Positions 8,366 through 16,105 of a DNA stretch of 64,000 bases are shown here, piece by piece. A model generated the notes under the pieces. It saw nothing but the letters and a program-made list of their open reading frames with translations. It was not told the origin of the DNA and searched no databases. This stretch comes from Aureitalea sp. L0-47 (GTDB lineage: Bacteria > Bacteroidota > Bacteroidia > Flavobacteriales > Flavobacteriaceae): the NCBI RefSeq assembly GCF_026126405.1, contig NZ_JAFMTQ010000004.1, forward strand, positions 124,001 through 188,000, written 5' to 3'. Both the position numbers and the translations under genes were made by a program. Numbering within the stretch: position 1 is the first letter of the stretch; every line of letters starts with the position of its first letter.

Positions 8366-8401
8366 TTTAACAACTAGTTACTGAATTACACCATATATTT
8401 G
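8366..8401 (+). promoter_or_regulatory. Promoter of cassette copy 1
   Basis: TATATTTG at 8394-8401 is a perfect match to the Bacteroidota -7 element TAnnTTTG. TTTAACA at 8366-8372, 21 bp upstream, fits the -33 position and is conserved at the same spacing before cassette copy 2. The expected start of transcription leaves a leader of about 20 nt. Confidence 0.65.
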
Positions 8402-8424
8402 TAGTACCCAAATTTGTTTTACCT

Positions 8425-9057
8425 ATGAAATCGTATAAAGCCCCCGCTGCGATTTTATTCCTACTAAGCTTGATTGCGAGCGGAACTATTTTTTCGCAAG
8501 TAGGAATAAACACTACAAATCCCAGGACCACACTCGAGGTAGCCGGAGATTTAAATATCAGCGATGGTATGGAGATCGGTGACTACGGCGGTCTGAAAGA
8601 TGCGGACACTTCCACTTTTTTAATTCAGGAATCCAGTAATCAGATCAAATCACTTAATGTAAGCAATCCTACAGGAGTTGCATTGGCTTACATCCAGGAA
8701 TATGTTATTGAAGACCCTAACCTGGACTGGGTTAAGGATTTTGATACTGGAATAGATGCTACCGATTATATGGTGATCGTGACTTCGGCAAGTTTTAACC
8801 AGGAATTAGACCTTACCCCCAACCCTGGTGCAGAAGACAATGCGAGTATTCCATTTGCATCAGCCTTCGTGTCCGGGGGCACATGGCATCTGGTAGCAGA
8901 CTATCCCCAGGCTGCGAATATAGACGAAACTGCTATGGGTGTGTGGACCATCAGCACTCTAATATTCTCAAACGACGTATCCAAGCAATATGGGACCGTT
9001 CCGGTACCTATGGCAGGGAATTCCAGTGCCAGCGCATCTTCACCTATTATAAATTAA
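8425..9057 (+). CDS. Cassette protein A, copy 1 (exported, unknown function)
   Basis: A 210-residue protein with a signal peptide ending at about residue 25 (ASGTIFSQ), then the motif QVGINTTNPRTTLEVAGD that opens many Bacteroidota fibre or surface proteins. The rest shows an acidic D.DTGIDATDYMVIVTSASF block, the GGTWHLVADYP block and a C-terminus SASASSPIIN. These blocks recur in the B and C proteins (D..Y.V, G.TWHL/NTWFL, G.AS.P), so all six cassette proteins share one fold. It has no T9SS sorting domain or membrane segment. Its copy 2 partner has the same length and well over half of its residues identical by eye. First gene of the unit, 9 bp before gene B. Confidence 0.85.
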   Translation: MKSYKAPAAILFLLSLIASGTIFSQVGINTTNPRTTLEVAGDLNISDGMEIGDYGGLKDADTSTFLIQESSNQIKSLNVSNPTGVALAYIQEYVIEDPNLDWVKDFDTGIDATDYMVIVTSASFNQELDLTPNPGAEDNASIPFASAFVSGGTWHLVADYPQAANIDETAMGVWTISTLIFSNDVSKQYGTVPVPMAGNSSASASSPIIN

Positions 9058-9066
9058 GTTGATATT

Positions 9067-9693
9067 ATGAGAAACTATTACTTGATATTATTCTTAGCTG
9101 TTAGTTGGTTTACTTCAGCCCAGGTAGGTATAGGCACCTCCTCTCCTTCTGCTAGTCTTCATATAGCTGGTGAACTATTGGTACAGGATGCACTTACAAC
9201 AAAGAATCTGAACACCGTATCAGCAACAGAAGAGGATTTCAAACTTGTAACCAGGGTAACAAATTCGAGCCCAATGGGTAAGATCACCTTACTGGACCCG
9301 GACAATTTGTATGTCGCACCAGTGAATACCGTGAATTATCATTTTACCAACGTATTTCTTGACAATCTGCAGGACGTTGATCTGCAGTATGACGTTAGTA
9401 AATATGTTGTTGGGGTAGCTGATTTCAGACATGTTGGTGACGCCATTAAGAAAGTTCCCGGTGGCGATAACTACTCTATCGGGCATTTCGTTGTTCGTAC
9501 CTTCAAAAGTGGTGGCACATGGCATTTACAGATTAGCAACGAGGAATTAGAACTAGATGCAACAGATTCACTTGAGTACTATATTACTTTAATTGTTTAC
9601 GATAAAAAATATTTCAGGGACCTGCCGGTGATTACTACAAATCTTGGAGGGTCTAATATAGGAACGGCCTCCTCCATTCCAGTTTTTGAATAA
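9067..9693 (+). CDS. Cassette protein B, copy 1 (exported, unknown function)
   Basis: A 208-residue protein: signal peptide (MRNYYLILFLAVSWFTSA), then QVGIGTSSPSASLHIAGELLV, then a domain with LDNLQDVDLQYDVSKYVVGV, the KSGGTWHLQI block and a C-terminus GTASSIPVFE. It follows gene A by 9 bp and its stop abuts the start of gene C, so the three genes are one operon. Its equivalent in unit 2 is also 208 residues. No enzymatic motif is visible, and the fold looks like a small beta-rich extracellular module. Confidence 0.85.
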   Translation: MRNYYLILFLAVSWFTSAQVGIGTSSPSASLHIAGELLVQDALTTKNLNTVSATEEDFKLVTRVTNSSPMGKITLLDPDNLYVAPVNTVNYHFTNVFLDNLQDVDLQYDVSKYVVGVADFRHVGDAIKKVPGGDNYSIGHFVVRTFKSGGTWHLQISNEELELDATDSLEYYITLIVYDKKYFRDLPVITTNLGGSNIGTASSIPVFE

Positions 9694-10368
9694 ATGACTA
9701 TGAAACATTTCTACTTTCTCTTCGTAACTGCAATCTTCAGTATCGGACCAATCTTCGGACAGGTGGGTATCAATACCAATACACCATCGGCCACTCTTGA
9801 TGTAAATGGTGATGTGATGATAGACTCTGGAGTATATCTTGAAAATCCCGGTGAGAATACAAATATCAGGGGATCAAAATTCCTTGTTCGAACTACAACC
9901 AATGAGCTATCGCGTTACGATATAAATATCAGTAAATACGGCCCTATGAACTATGTGGAATTAGAATTTCAGAATTTATCGGCTAGCGGACTTCTGAATT
10001 ACGACACAAAAATCTCTACCGATGATTATTTGGTAAGTATCCAGGGATATTCCTGCGGGATCGCAGGCGCAGGGCGAACAGGAAGTATTATGCCAAGTAG
10101 TTCAATTTCAATAGATAACATCGAAGGATACCAAATCTACGCGTATCCGAATCCAATCACAAACACCTGGTTTCTCAGAGCTTTTGTAAATAACTCAACC
10201 TGGCAGAAATACGATAGCAGTGTTGGTGACTATGTGGACACAGATATTGATATGTGGCTGAACGTAATGATATACAGAAAGGGATTCATTGCCAAATCAC
10301 AGAATGATATCACTGTTGATATGGGAAATTCAGCTACGGGAACAGCCAGTCTGCCAACTGGATTTTGA
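9694..10368 (+). CDS. Cassette protein C, copy 1 (exported, unknown function)
   Basis: A 224-residue protein: signal peptide (MTMKHFYFLFVTAIFSIGPIFG), then QVGINTNTPSATLDVNGDVM, then YDTKISTDDYLVSIQGY, the NTWFLRAFVN block, WLNVMIYRKGFI and a C-terminus GTASLPTGF. Translation could begin at 9694 or at the second ATG at 9700, which aligns better with copy 2 (MKRLLLLLFI). The start codon follows the gene B stop with no gap. It is the most divergent of the three types but keeps all shared blocks. Confidence 0.85.
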   Translation: MTMKHFYFLFVTAIFSIGPIFGQVGINTNTPSATLDVNGDVMIDSGVYLENPGENTNIRGSKFLVRTTTNELSRYDINISKYGPMNYVELEFQNLSASGLLNYDTKISTDDYLVSIQGYSCGIAGAGRTGSIMPSSSISIDNIEGYQIYAYPNPITNTWFLRAFVNNSTWQKYDSSVGDYVDTDIDMWLNVMIYRKGFIAKSQNDITVDMGNSATGTASLPTGF

Positions 10369-10388
10369 TCTAAGAAGTCCTTACATAA

Positions 10389-10470
10389 TTCCTACAATTC
10401 ATCCATTTTATTCCTACGTGTTTACACGTATATTTGATATTTTTTCGATGTATTGCGCTATATAATCGAT
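10389..10470 (+). promoter_or_regulatory. Upstream direct repeats, cassette copy 2
   Basis: TTCCTAC at 10389 and 10411 (22 bp apart) and TCGAT at 10445 and 10466 (21 bp apart). The first TCGAT is 77 bp before the -7 box, exactly as in copy 1, while the bases between the repeats have drifted. Retention of words and spacing in diverged sequence suggests function. Confidence 0.5.
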
Positions 10471-10493
10471 ATTCAGCATGTTGTAAAATTTTC

Positions 10494-10529
10494 TTTAACA
10501 ATAAGTTACGCTGTTGGACTCTATCTTTG
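10494..10529 (+). promoter_or_regulatory. Promoter of cassette copy 2
   Basis: TATCTTTG at 10522-10529 matches TAnnTTTG. TTTAACA at 10494-10500 lies 21 bp upstream, as in copy 1. The promoter overlaps an in-frame upstream ATG at 10514, which is therefore unlikely to be the translation start of gene A2. Confidence 0.65.
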
Positions 10530-10552
10530 TAACACCCAAATTTGTTATACTT

Positions 10553-11185
10553 ATGAAATCGTATAAAGCCCCCGCTGCGATTTTATTCCTACTGAGCCTA
10601 ATCGTTTGTGGAGACATACATTCACAGGTAGGAATAAACACAACAAACCCGAGGACAACACTGGAAGTTGCCGGAGATGCTTTGATATCAGGAACTATTG
10701 AAATAGGCAATTACAACGCCTTGTCCGACGACGAAGACTCCACGTTCCTTATACAGGATAATCTTGATGAAATAAAATCTGTAGATGTAAGCAATCCCAC
10801 CGGAGAAGCTCTTGCATATGTTCAGGAGTACATTATTACAAATCCTGACGAGGATTGGGTGTTTGATTTCGATACCGGTGTTGATGCAAATGACTTCGTT
10901 CTCATCGTGATCTCGTCTTATTTTAATCTTGAACTTAATACCAGTTCTTCCAGCGGAGCCGAGGATAACGCAAGTTTACCATATACTGCCACCTTTATTA
11001 AAGGCGGTACCTGGCATATTATTGCTGATTACCCCATGGTAGCGAATCTGGATCCTGCGGAAATTGGAACATGGACACTATCCACCCTTATTTTCTCGAG
11101 AGATCTTTCCAAACAACTTGGGAGTATTGATATTCCAATGTCGAATGCGACATCGGGAAGCGCCTCCTCACCTATCATAAATTAA
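10553..11185 (+). CDS. Cassette protein A, copy 2 (exported, unknown function)
   Basis: A 210-residue paralogue of the protein at 8425, with the same signal peptide start (MKSYKAPAAILFLLSLI), the QVGINTTNPRTTLEVAGD motif, the FDTGVDANDFVLIVISSYF and GGTWHIIADYP blocks and the C-terminus GSASSPIIN. I chose 10553 over the ATG at 10514 because it aligns with copy 1 and leaves the promoter outside the gene. The first 41 nucleotides are identical to copy 1 even at silent positions, although the remainder has diverged. Confidence 0.85.
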   Translation: MKSYKAPAAILFLLSLIVCGDIHSQVGINTTNPRTTLEVAGDALISGTIEIGNYNALSDDEDSTFLIQDNLDEIKSVDVSNPTGEALAYVQEYIITNPDEDWVFDFDTGVDANDFVLIVISSYFNLELNTSSSSGAEDNASLPYTATFIKGGTWHIIADYPMVANLDPAEIGTWTLSTLIFSRDLSKQLGSIDIPMSNATSGSASSPIIN

Positions 11186-11192
11186 AAATCGT

Positions 11193-11819
11193 ATGAGAAC
11201 AATTACTACTTTACTCCTGGTTTTCGTGTTTCAGGGGATTTTCGCCCAGGTGGGAATTGGCACTGTAAATCCACAAGCCGACCTCCACGTTGGAGGAGAT
11301 TTACTCATCCGGGATAATTTTACACTGGGATCGCTTAATACAGTAAATAGCGCTGATGAAGATTTCATGTTACTTTCTCGCTCCACTACATCCACTCCTA
11401 CAGGTAAGATCACTAAACTCGATGTGAGCGCCCTATCTGTAGCTCCTGTGAATGTTATTGACTATAGTTTTTCAAACATATCCCTCGACAACCTCAGGGA
11501 TGTAGACCTTCAATACGATGCATCGAAATATATAGTTGGAATTGCTAATTTCAGATATATAGGTGATCCAATTCAAAAAGTGCCGGCAGGTGGGACAAAA
11601 TCCATCGGGAATTTTGTTGCACACACTTTTATTAGCGGAGGAACATGGCACCTGGAGATACGGAATCAGACCCTGGACCTGGATCCGGTAGATTCGGTTA
11701 ATTATGAAGTGACCGTAATTGTTTACGACAAATCATATTTCCGCTACCTGGCTCCAATCATGACGGACCTTGGTGGAAACAATACGGGTACAGCCTCATC
11801 TGTTCCCAACTTGTATTAA
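11193..11819 (+). CDS. Cassette protein B, copy 2 (exported, unknown function)
   Basis: A 208-residue paralogue of the protein at 9067: signal peptide (MRTITTLLLVFVFQGIFA), QVGIGTVNPQADLHVGGDLL, LDNLRDVDLQYDASKYIVGI, ISGGTWHLEI and the C-terminus GTASSVPNLY. It starts 7 bp after gene A2. The signal peptide has diverged from copy 1 more than the mature part, the usual pattern for exported proteins under purifying selection. Confidence 0.85.
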   Translation: MRTITTLLLVFVFQGIFAQVGIGTVNPQADLHVGGDLLIRDNFTLGSLNTVNSADEDFMLLSRSTTSTPTGKITKLDVSALSVAPVNVIDYSFSNISLDNLRDVDLQYDASKYIVGIANFRYIGDPIQKVPAGGTKSIGNFVAHTFISGGTWHLEIRNQTLDLDPVDSVNYEVTVIVYDKSYFRYLAPIMTDLGGNNTGTASSVPNLY

Positions 11820-11830
11820 AATATATCGAT

Positions 11831-12487
11831 ATGAAAAGACTTCTACTTCTCCTTTTTATAATACTACTTAACTCTAGCCTTTCGGCTCAAGTTGGTATTA
11901 ATACAACCACTCCGGATTATACTCTTGAAGTAAATGGAACTACCATGATCGATAATGGTCTCTACCTTGAAAAACCGGGAGTTTCTAACCAGATCAGGGG
12001 ATCGAAACTGCTTATCGCACTTCAGAGTAACGAAATCGTTCAATACGATATCGATCAAAGTAAATACGGACCTATTAACTATGCCGAGTTTATTTTTCGC
12101 GATTTATCTAAAGATGGGCTTCAGGATTATGATACCAAAATATCGATTGATGATTATATCGTAACGGTACAAGGTTTTTACTACCTGGAAGCAGGAAGCG
12201 GAGATACTGATGTGATGACCAACAGTAATAATGGTAACGATAATATTGAAGGACACCAGATCTATGCTTACAAGAACACTACTACCAATACATGGTTTCT
12301 TCGTGCTTTTGTAAATGATTCTGAATTCAGAACAAGATTTGGGACTACCTTTGGTAGTACTCCTGTAGATATGTTCCTCAACCTAATTATATACCGAAAA
12401 GGCTTCATTTCGAAAGAGATCAATAGTATATCGGTAGATTTGAGTGGGAACGAAACGGGAATCGCCCCCTTGCCGGCAGGTTTTTAA
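11831..12487 (+). CDS. Cassette protein C, copy 2 (exported, unknown function)
   Basis: A 218-residue paralogue of the protein at 9694: signal peptide (MKRLLLLLFIILLNSSLSA), QVGINTTTPDYTLEVNG, YDTKISIDDYIVTVQGFYY, NTWFLRAFVND, MFLNLIIYRKGFI and C-terminus GIAPLPAGF. It is six residues shorter than copy 1 through small loop changes. No terminator is evident after it, and the next small ORF begins 26 bp later. Confidence 0.85.
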   Translation: MKRLLLLLFIILLNSSLSAQVGINTTTPDYTLEVNGTTMIDNGLYLEKPGVSNQIRGSKLLIALQSNEIVQYDIDQSKYGPINYAEFIFRDLSKDGLQDYDTKISIDDYIVTVQGFYYLEAGSGDTDVMTNSNNGNDNIEGHQIYAYKNTTTNTWFLRAFVNDSEFRTRFGTTFGSTPVDMFLNLIIYRKGFISKEINSISVDLSGNETGIAPLPAGF

Positions 12488-12499
12488 ACGGTATATTTA
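12470..12499 (+). promoter_or_regulatory. Candidate promoter ahead of the small membrane protein
   Basis: TTG at 12470-12472 and TATATTTA at 12492-12499, 19 bp apart, near the Bacteroidota consensus. It lies inside the end of gene C2 and would serve the two-gene unit that follows. Confidence 0.35.
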
Positions 12500-12513
12500 C
12501 GGAAAACCAAACT

Positions 12514-12633
12514 ATGTTCAACGCCATTGGCATTTGGCAATTAGTCCTAATTCTAGTTGTAGTTTTTATTATCGTTGGGCCAGTTCTTTTCCTTATCATT
12601 AAGGGTAAAAATGATAAAGATAAAAGAAGATGA
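12514..12633 (+). CDS. Small single-pass membrane protein
   Basis: A 39-residue ORF: a short N-terminus (MFNAIGIWQ), one hydrophobic helix LVLILVVVFIIVGPVLFLII and a basic tail KGKNDKDKRR. The GIWQLVLILVVV start recalls the TatA/E membrane helix, but the conserved FG hinge and amphipathic helix of TatA are missing. Its stop codon overlaps the next start in an ATGA, so the two are probably translationally coupled. Coding status is supported mainly by this overlap and by the clean topology. Confidence 0.6.
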   Translation: MFNAIGIWQLVLILVVVFIIVGPVLFLIIKGKNDKDKRR

Positions 12634-13064
12634 ATCCCCAGGATTATCCGGAAATAAAGGCGCTTAATTTGTTCATCCAAACAACCTCTGCTAAATTTCA
12701 TGGAAACAATACCATCCCTCCTACTTTAGACCTGGTTGCCGGTTCTTTGATTCTTTCTGAATCAGCCTATCCGGTGTTCATCAACGATGAATATCAAGAC
12801 CTCGAACTCCCGGATGAGCGAATTGCCATAGTACTGGCTCTTAGAGAATTCGAGATAATCGAAGAATCAACCGATTATCTTCAATGGTGTAAGTTGCAAG
12901 GTATTACTGCCCATTCCGAAGAAATCAGAAGTTACTACCAGGAAACCGTAAATAGAATACCGGAACTGAAAAAGCATTTCAATTCGGGTGAACTATCCAG
13001 TTTTATTACAGATCTGGATTTCCAGCTGAATGCCGGAGCCATGCAGTTGCTTCGCAGATCTTAG
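12630..13064 (+). CDS. Conserved-looking hypothetical protein
   Basis: A 144-residue soluble, mostly helical protein (starts MNPQDYPEIKALNLFIQTTS) with no signal peptide or recognised motif. Its start overlaps the small membrane protein in an ATGA, and its stop interlocks with the stop of the facing BNR-repeat gene. The pairing with a tiny membrane protein suggests a shared role at the inner face of the membrane, but I cannot name one. Confidence 0.65.
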   Translation: MNPQDYPEIKALNLFIQTTSAKFHGNNTIPPTLDLVAGSLILSESAYPVFINDEYQDLELPDERIAIVLALREFEIIEESTDYLQWCKLQGITAHSEEIRSYYQETVNRIPELKKHFNSGELSSFITDLDFQLNAGAMQLLRRS

Positions 13065-14761
13065 TTATTCAAGACAATTTTCTGAGTCTTTATTACCCCA
13101 TTTACATTCAGCCTGGCGAAATAAAGACCTTTCGACAATCGGTTCCCTGCAGAACTCCTACCGTCCCAGCGAATCTTTTGGGTGCCGTTCGATGATCCAT
13201 CGAACAGGGTATTTACCAGCCTGCCTTGAATATCATAGACCTCAAGACTCACAGTACTTTCGGCGGTAGTATAGAATTGTAAGGTTGTTGTTTCTGAAAA
13301 CGGATTAGGATAGCTTACAAAGCCGAATCCCTCCGCCAGTGCGATATTGTTCACTCCAAGTTTTCCGTCTGGTGAAATTCTCGAATAATACACATCTTGT
13401 CCGCCATTCAATGTGTTACACCATGCAAGATGGGCGAAATCGTTATCCGATTTCATATCGAAGTAGTCCCCCATCTTATTCTGATTTGGATAACCGATGG
13501 TAGGATCGAACATATCAGACATCACCAGGTAATCGTTCCAGGTATCCCCCTGGTCGTCGGACCAGCAATAGATCAGCCTGGAATCCACAGTTCCCGGATC
13601 GGCCGTGCTCGTATCAAGGTATACCACGTCTATTCTCCCATTGGGAGCTACGGACATGGCAGACATCCATTGAAAAGAGGTATCATCATTATCGATATTG
13701 ATCCGTACCGGTGGCTCGAAGCTAACACCTCCATCTGTACTCCTCGCGAACATCACATCTGCAGGATCATTATTACTACTTCTGAATACAGAACCAAGCA
13801 CATATACGTTTCCATCGCCCGGTCCGCCGGAATTATCGGTGTCTATCCAAGCCTGTCCAACCAGGCCGGCCGGGTTTACATCGGCCTGTGCGTATACCAA
13901 TCCACCTAAGTCAACCGAACTCACAAAATCCCAATCCACTACCTGGGCGGGGTTCTTCGCATTGGTGGATTTAACAACCACCATACCCGATCCCTGTCCG
14001 TTTCTTCCCACCAGGTACAAATCTCCATTGGTGTCTACTTTCAGTGTCCCCCAGAAAGGAGTGTTATCGATCACTTCGCAATTCTCAAATGAGCTACTTC
14101 CATCCGTGGAACGAGTAAACGCTCCCGGAGAGCAGGTCGTGAAGGAAGTATTCCAATACGAATAATTGTGGCCAGCGCTGGCACCTCCACTTTTGTCTAT
14201 GGTCATCCATTGTTTATCCCCACCAAATGCCGGTACCGGATTCTCCCAGGTTGTTCCACCGTCTGTAATTTTGAATACATCACATTCGAAGGTATCCTGG
14301 AGGCTATTGTAGTAGAAGTTTCCTTCTGAATCGAAATCTAATACAGGATCCGATCTGAATACTCCCGGGTCCAGAACACCGGGAAATGTAAATGAGAGTC
14401 CGCCGTTCAGAGAATAACCGTATCCTGCCTGACGGAAATTATTTCCAACATCGTCAAATTGCCTCCATCCTATCACGATCCTGTCCGGGTTTGTTGGATC
14501 TATGGCGATAGAAGGTTCGTTTCCCGCGTCACCCACGATATTATCACCGTTAGCATCTACATTAACCTGGGTTGTATAAAAGTTAGCAGCCCGAACATTA
14601 TAAGGAGGAATTCGAGGCTGGCGACTCTTATCCACCTGCACATAGGGATCATCAGGAATTTCGTTGTGCATTTCACGTACCTGTTCTGTTGATTGCGCAG
14701 TAGAAACGGAGACTGAGAGAAGGGCAAATGTTGAAAGAATAATTTTAAATGTAATTTTCAT
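13061..14761 (-). CDS. T9SS-exported BNR/sialidase-like repeat protein
   Basis: A 566-residue secreted protein: signal peptide (MKITFKIILSTFALLSVSVSTAQ), a beta-propeller region with Asp-box-like turns (SLNGGLSFTF, ITDGGTTWENP, STDGSSSFEN, STDGGVSFEPP, SDDQGDTWND), then a T9SS type A sorting domain from about residue 480 (GFVSYPNPFSETTTLQFY...GLYFARLNVNGVIKTQKIVLNN). Asp boxes occur in sialidases but also in non-enzymatic propellers, and I did not see the sialidase Arg triad clearly, so enzymatic activity is open. The family call is structural. Confidence 0.8.
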   Translation of the reverse strand: MKITFKIILSTFALLSVSVSTAQSTEQVREMHNEIPDDPYVQVDKSRQPRIPPYNVRAANFYTTQVNVDANGDNIVGDAGNEPSIAIDPTNPDRIVIGWRQFDDVGNNFRQAGYGYSLNGGLSFTFPGVLDPGVFRSDPVLDFDSEGNFYYNSLQDTFECDVFKITDGGTTWENPVPAFGGDKQWMTIDKSGGASAGHNYSYWNTSFTTCSPGAFTRSTDGSSSFENCEVIDNTPFWGTLKVDTNGDLYLVGRNGQGSGMVVVKSTNAKNPAQVVDWDFVSSVDLGGLVYAQADVNPAGLVGQAWIDTDNSGGPGDGNVYVLGSVFRSSNNDPADVMFARSTDGGVSFEPPVRINIDNDDTSFQWMSAMSVAPNGRIDVVYLDTSTADPGTVDSRLIYCWSDDQGDTWNDYLVMSDMFDPTIGYPNQNKMGDYFDMKSDNDFAHLAWCNTLNGGQDVYYSRISPDGKLGVNNIALAEGFGFVSYPNPFSETTTLQFYTTAESTVSLEVYDIQGRLVNTLFDGSSNGTQKIRWDGRSSAGNRLSKGLYFARLNVNGVIKTQKIVLNN

Positions 14762-14861
14762 AGCGATTCGTGTTGGAAATTCAAAGTTAAAGATAACCTA
14801 TTGAATTTATTTTTCCGGCTTCAAAAAGGAAGGCAAGTCTTGATTTATAAATACAGGGTGA

Positions 14862-15398
14862 TCAATCCTCGAGCTTTTCCGGGACCTCGTTCTGTGATGT
14901 GATCTTCCAATTATCCCCGTAGATACTTTTATACTTTATTACATATTGGAAATCATCAGTACGTGTCATGTTCATAAACTTCATGAAATCATCATAACTT
15001 TTCTTAGACCCGCCGATTTTTAAGATTTGTCTTGAAGCTCCTGCGGGCAAGGCAAACCCGGGTTGTAGGGTAGAACTACTAATCACGTTAATACTATCGG
15101 TGCCAGGTGCTACGTCTTTCAGAAAATCTACAAACTCCATATCGTATTCTTCTCCTTTGTAATACAACAGACGCTCCTGGATAATGGCTGGCCCTACTCC
15201 GTGGTTAACGATCTCGATCTTGAATTCATTTTCATAGGCATTATTTGATGATTCCAGCAATAGATATGGCATGACCGATAAATGGTTCTGCTCTTCGATG
15301 ATATTAGTTTGTTTTACGAAGATGAACAAACTGAATACACTTACAACTATGGCGACAAAACTCACAACTTTATCGGAGGTCCAGAACTTCTTTTTCAT
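14862..15398 (-). CDS. Membrane-anchored hypothetical protein
   Basis: A 178-residue protein with one membrane helix near the N-terminus (VVSFVAIVVSVFSLFIFV, about residues 10-27) and a periplasmic-type beta-rich domain (YLLLESSNNAYENEFKIEIVNHGVGPAIIQ). The NHGVGPA segment is typical of small accessory domains in membrane proteins of unknown function. It is transcribed alone, divergent from the ExbD gene. Confidence 0.65.
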   Translation of the reverse strand: MKKKFWTSDKVVSFVAIVVSVFSLFIFVKQTNIIEEQNHLSVMPYLLLESSNNAYENEFKIEIVNHGVGPAIIQERLLYYKGEEYDMEFVDFLKDVAPGTDSINVISSSTLQPGFALPAGASRQILKIGGSKKSYDDFMKFMNMTRTDDFQYVIKYKSIYGDNWKITSQNEVPEKLED

Positions 15399-15497
15399 TG
15401 ATACAGAATAGTTAGTTTCATAACGAATTTACTAAAACTCGGGATACTGGCATTTTTTTTGATTCCAATTTCACATCAACACTAAAACCATCATCTT

Positions 15498-16055
15498 ATG
15501 AGAACGCAGAGAAACTTGCCTCGAGTAAACGCAGGAAGTATGGCGGATATCGCCTTCCTGTTGTTGATCTTCTTCCTGGTTACTACAACTCTGGCTAAAG
15601 ACAAAGGAATTGAACGTAAACTTCCAAGGAAATGTCCACCCGGCCAGGAGTGCGCTGTAAACATCAAGGACAGGAACATCATGCGACTTTACCTCAATGA
15701 AACCGGGGAATTATTGGTAAATGATGACATCACGGCTATCGATGAGCTAAAAGTCATGATAATGGATTTTATCGACAATAACGGCGATGGGAGTTGCGAG
15801 TATTGTACCGGTCATCAACTAGATGATTCTTCGGAAAATCCAGCAAAAGCTGTTATTTCATTGACTACGGACCGACTTACACCCTATGCTGAATTTATCG
15901 CATTGCAAGATGAGATAAGTAAAGCCTACTACGCATTACGCGAACAATACACTCTAAAGTTGTTTGAGAAAAAACCTTCAGAGCTAACGGCTTCAGAATT
16001 AAAACAAGTAAAGGAAGCCTACCCGTTTCTCTTTTCCGAAGCGGACGTCAAATAG
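15498..16055 (+). CDS. ExbD/TolR-family protein with cysteine motifs
   Basis: A 185-residue biopolymer transporter subunit: a short cytoplasmic N-terminus (MRTQRNLPRVNAGSM), then ADIAFLLLIFFLVTTTL, which carries the conserved Asp needed for proton-driven energy transfer, then a periplasmic domain. Two Cys pairs are visible (CPPGQEC and CEYC), likely a structural disulphide pair or metal site. ExbD normally works with ExbB and TonB, but no such gene lies nearby, so the partner must be elsewhere. The next gene encodes a Cys-X2-Cys exported protein. Confidence 0.85.
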   Translation: MRTQRNLPRVNAGSMADIAFLLLIFFLVTTTLAKDKGIERKLPRKCPPGQECAVNIKDRNIMRLYLNETGELLVNDDITAIDELKVMIMDFIDNNGDGSCEYCTGHQLDDSSENPAKAVISLTTDRLTPYAEFIALQDEISKAYYALREQYTLKLFEKKPSELTASELKQVKEAYPFLFSEADVK

Positions 16056-16105
16056 CAAAAAAATTGTAAGAATATCCCTATCTTGCACAGAAATAAACTG
16101 CCGTT

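Larger units (their letters stand above)
8262..12487 (+). repeat. Tandem duplication of a three-gene cassette (A-B-C twice)
   Basis: Unit 1 (regulatory region from 8262, genes at 8425, 9067, 9694) and unit 2 (regulatory region from 10389, genes at 10553, 11193, 11831) have the same order, strand, gene sizes and promoter layout. The period is about 2.13 kb. Matching proteins (A1/A2, B1/B2, C1/C2) are clearly closer to each other than A, B and C are among themselves, so the three-gene unit formed first and was then duplicated whole. No transposase or terminal inverted repeats flank it. Confidence 0.9.

Noticed and set aside
10514-10552. Longer start for cassette protein A copy 2 at 10514
   Set aside because: The extension overlaps the conserved promoter, has no counterpart in copy 1 and would bury the signal peptide.
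8229-12520. Transposon carrying the cassettes
   Set aside because: No transposase, terminal inverted repeats or target-site duplication seen; simple tandem duplication explains the layout.
13397-13909. Plus-strand ORF of 170 codons inside the BNR-repeat gene
   Set aside because: Shadow frame of the T9SS cargo gene, rich in His, Ile and Arg with no domain.
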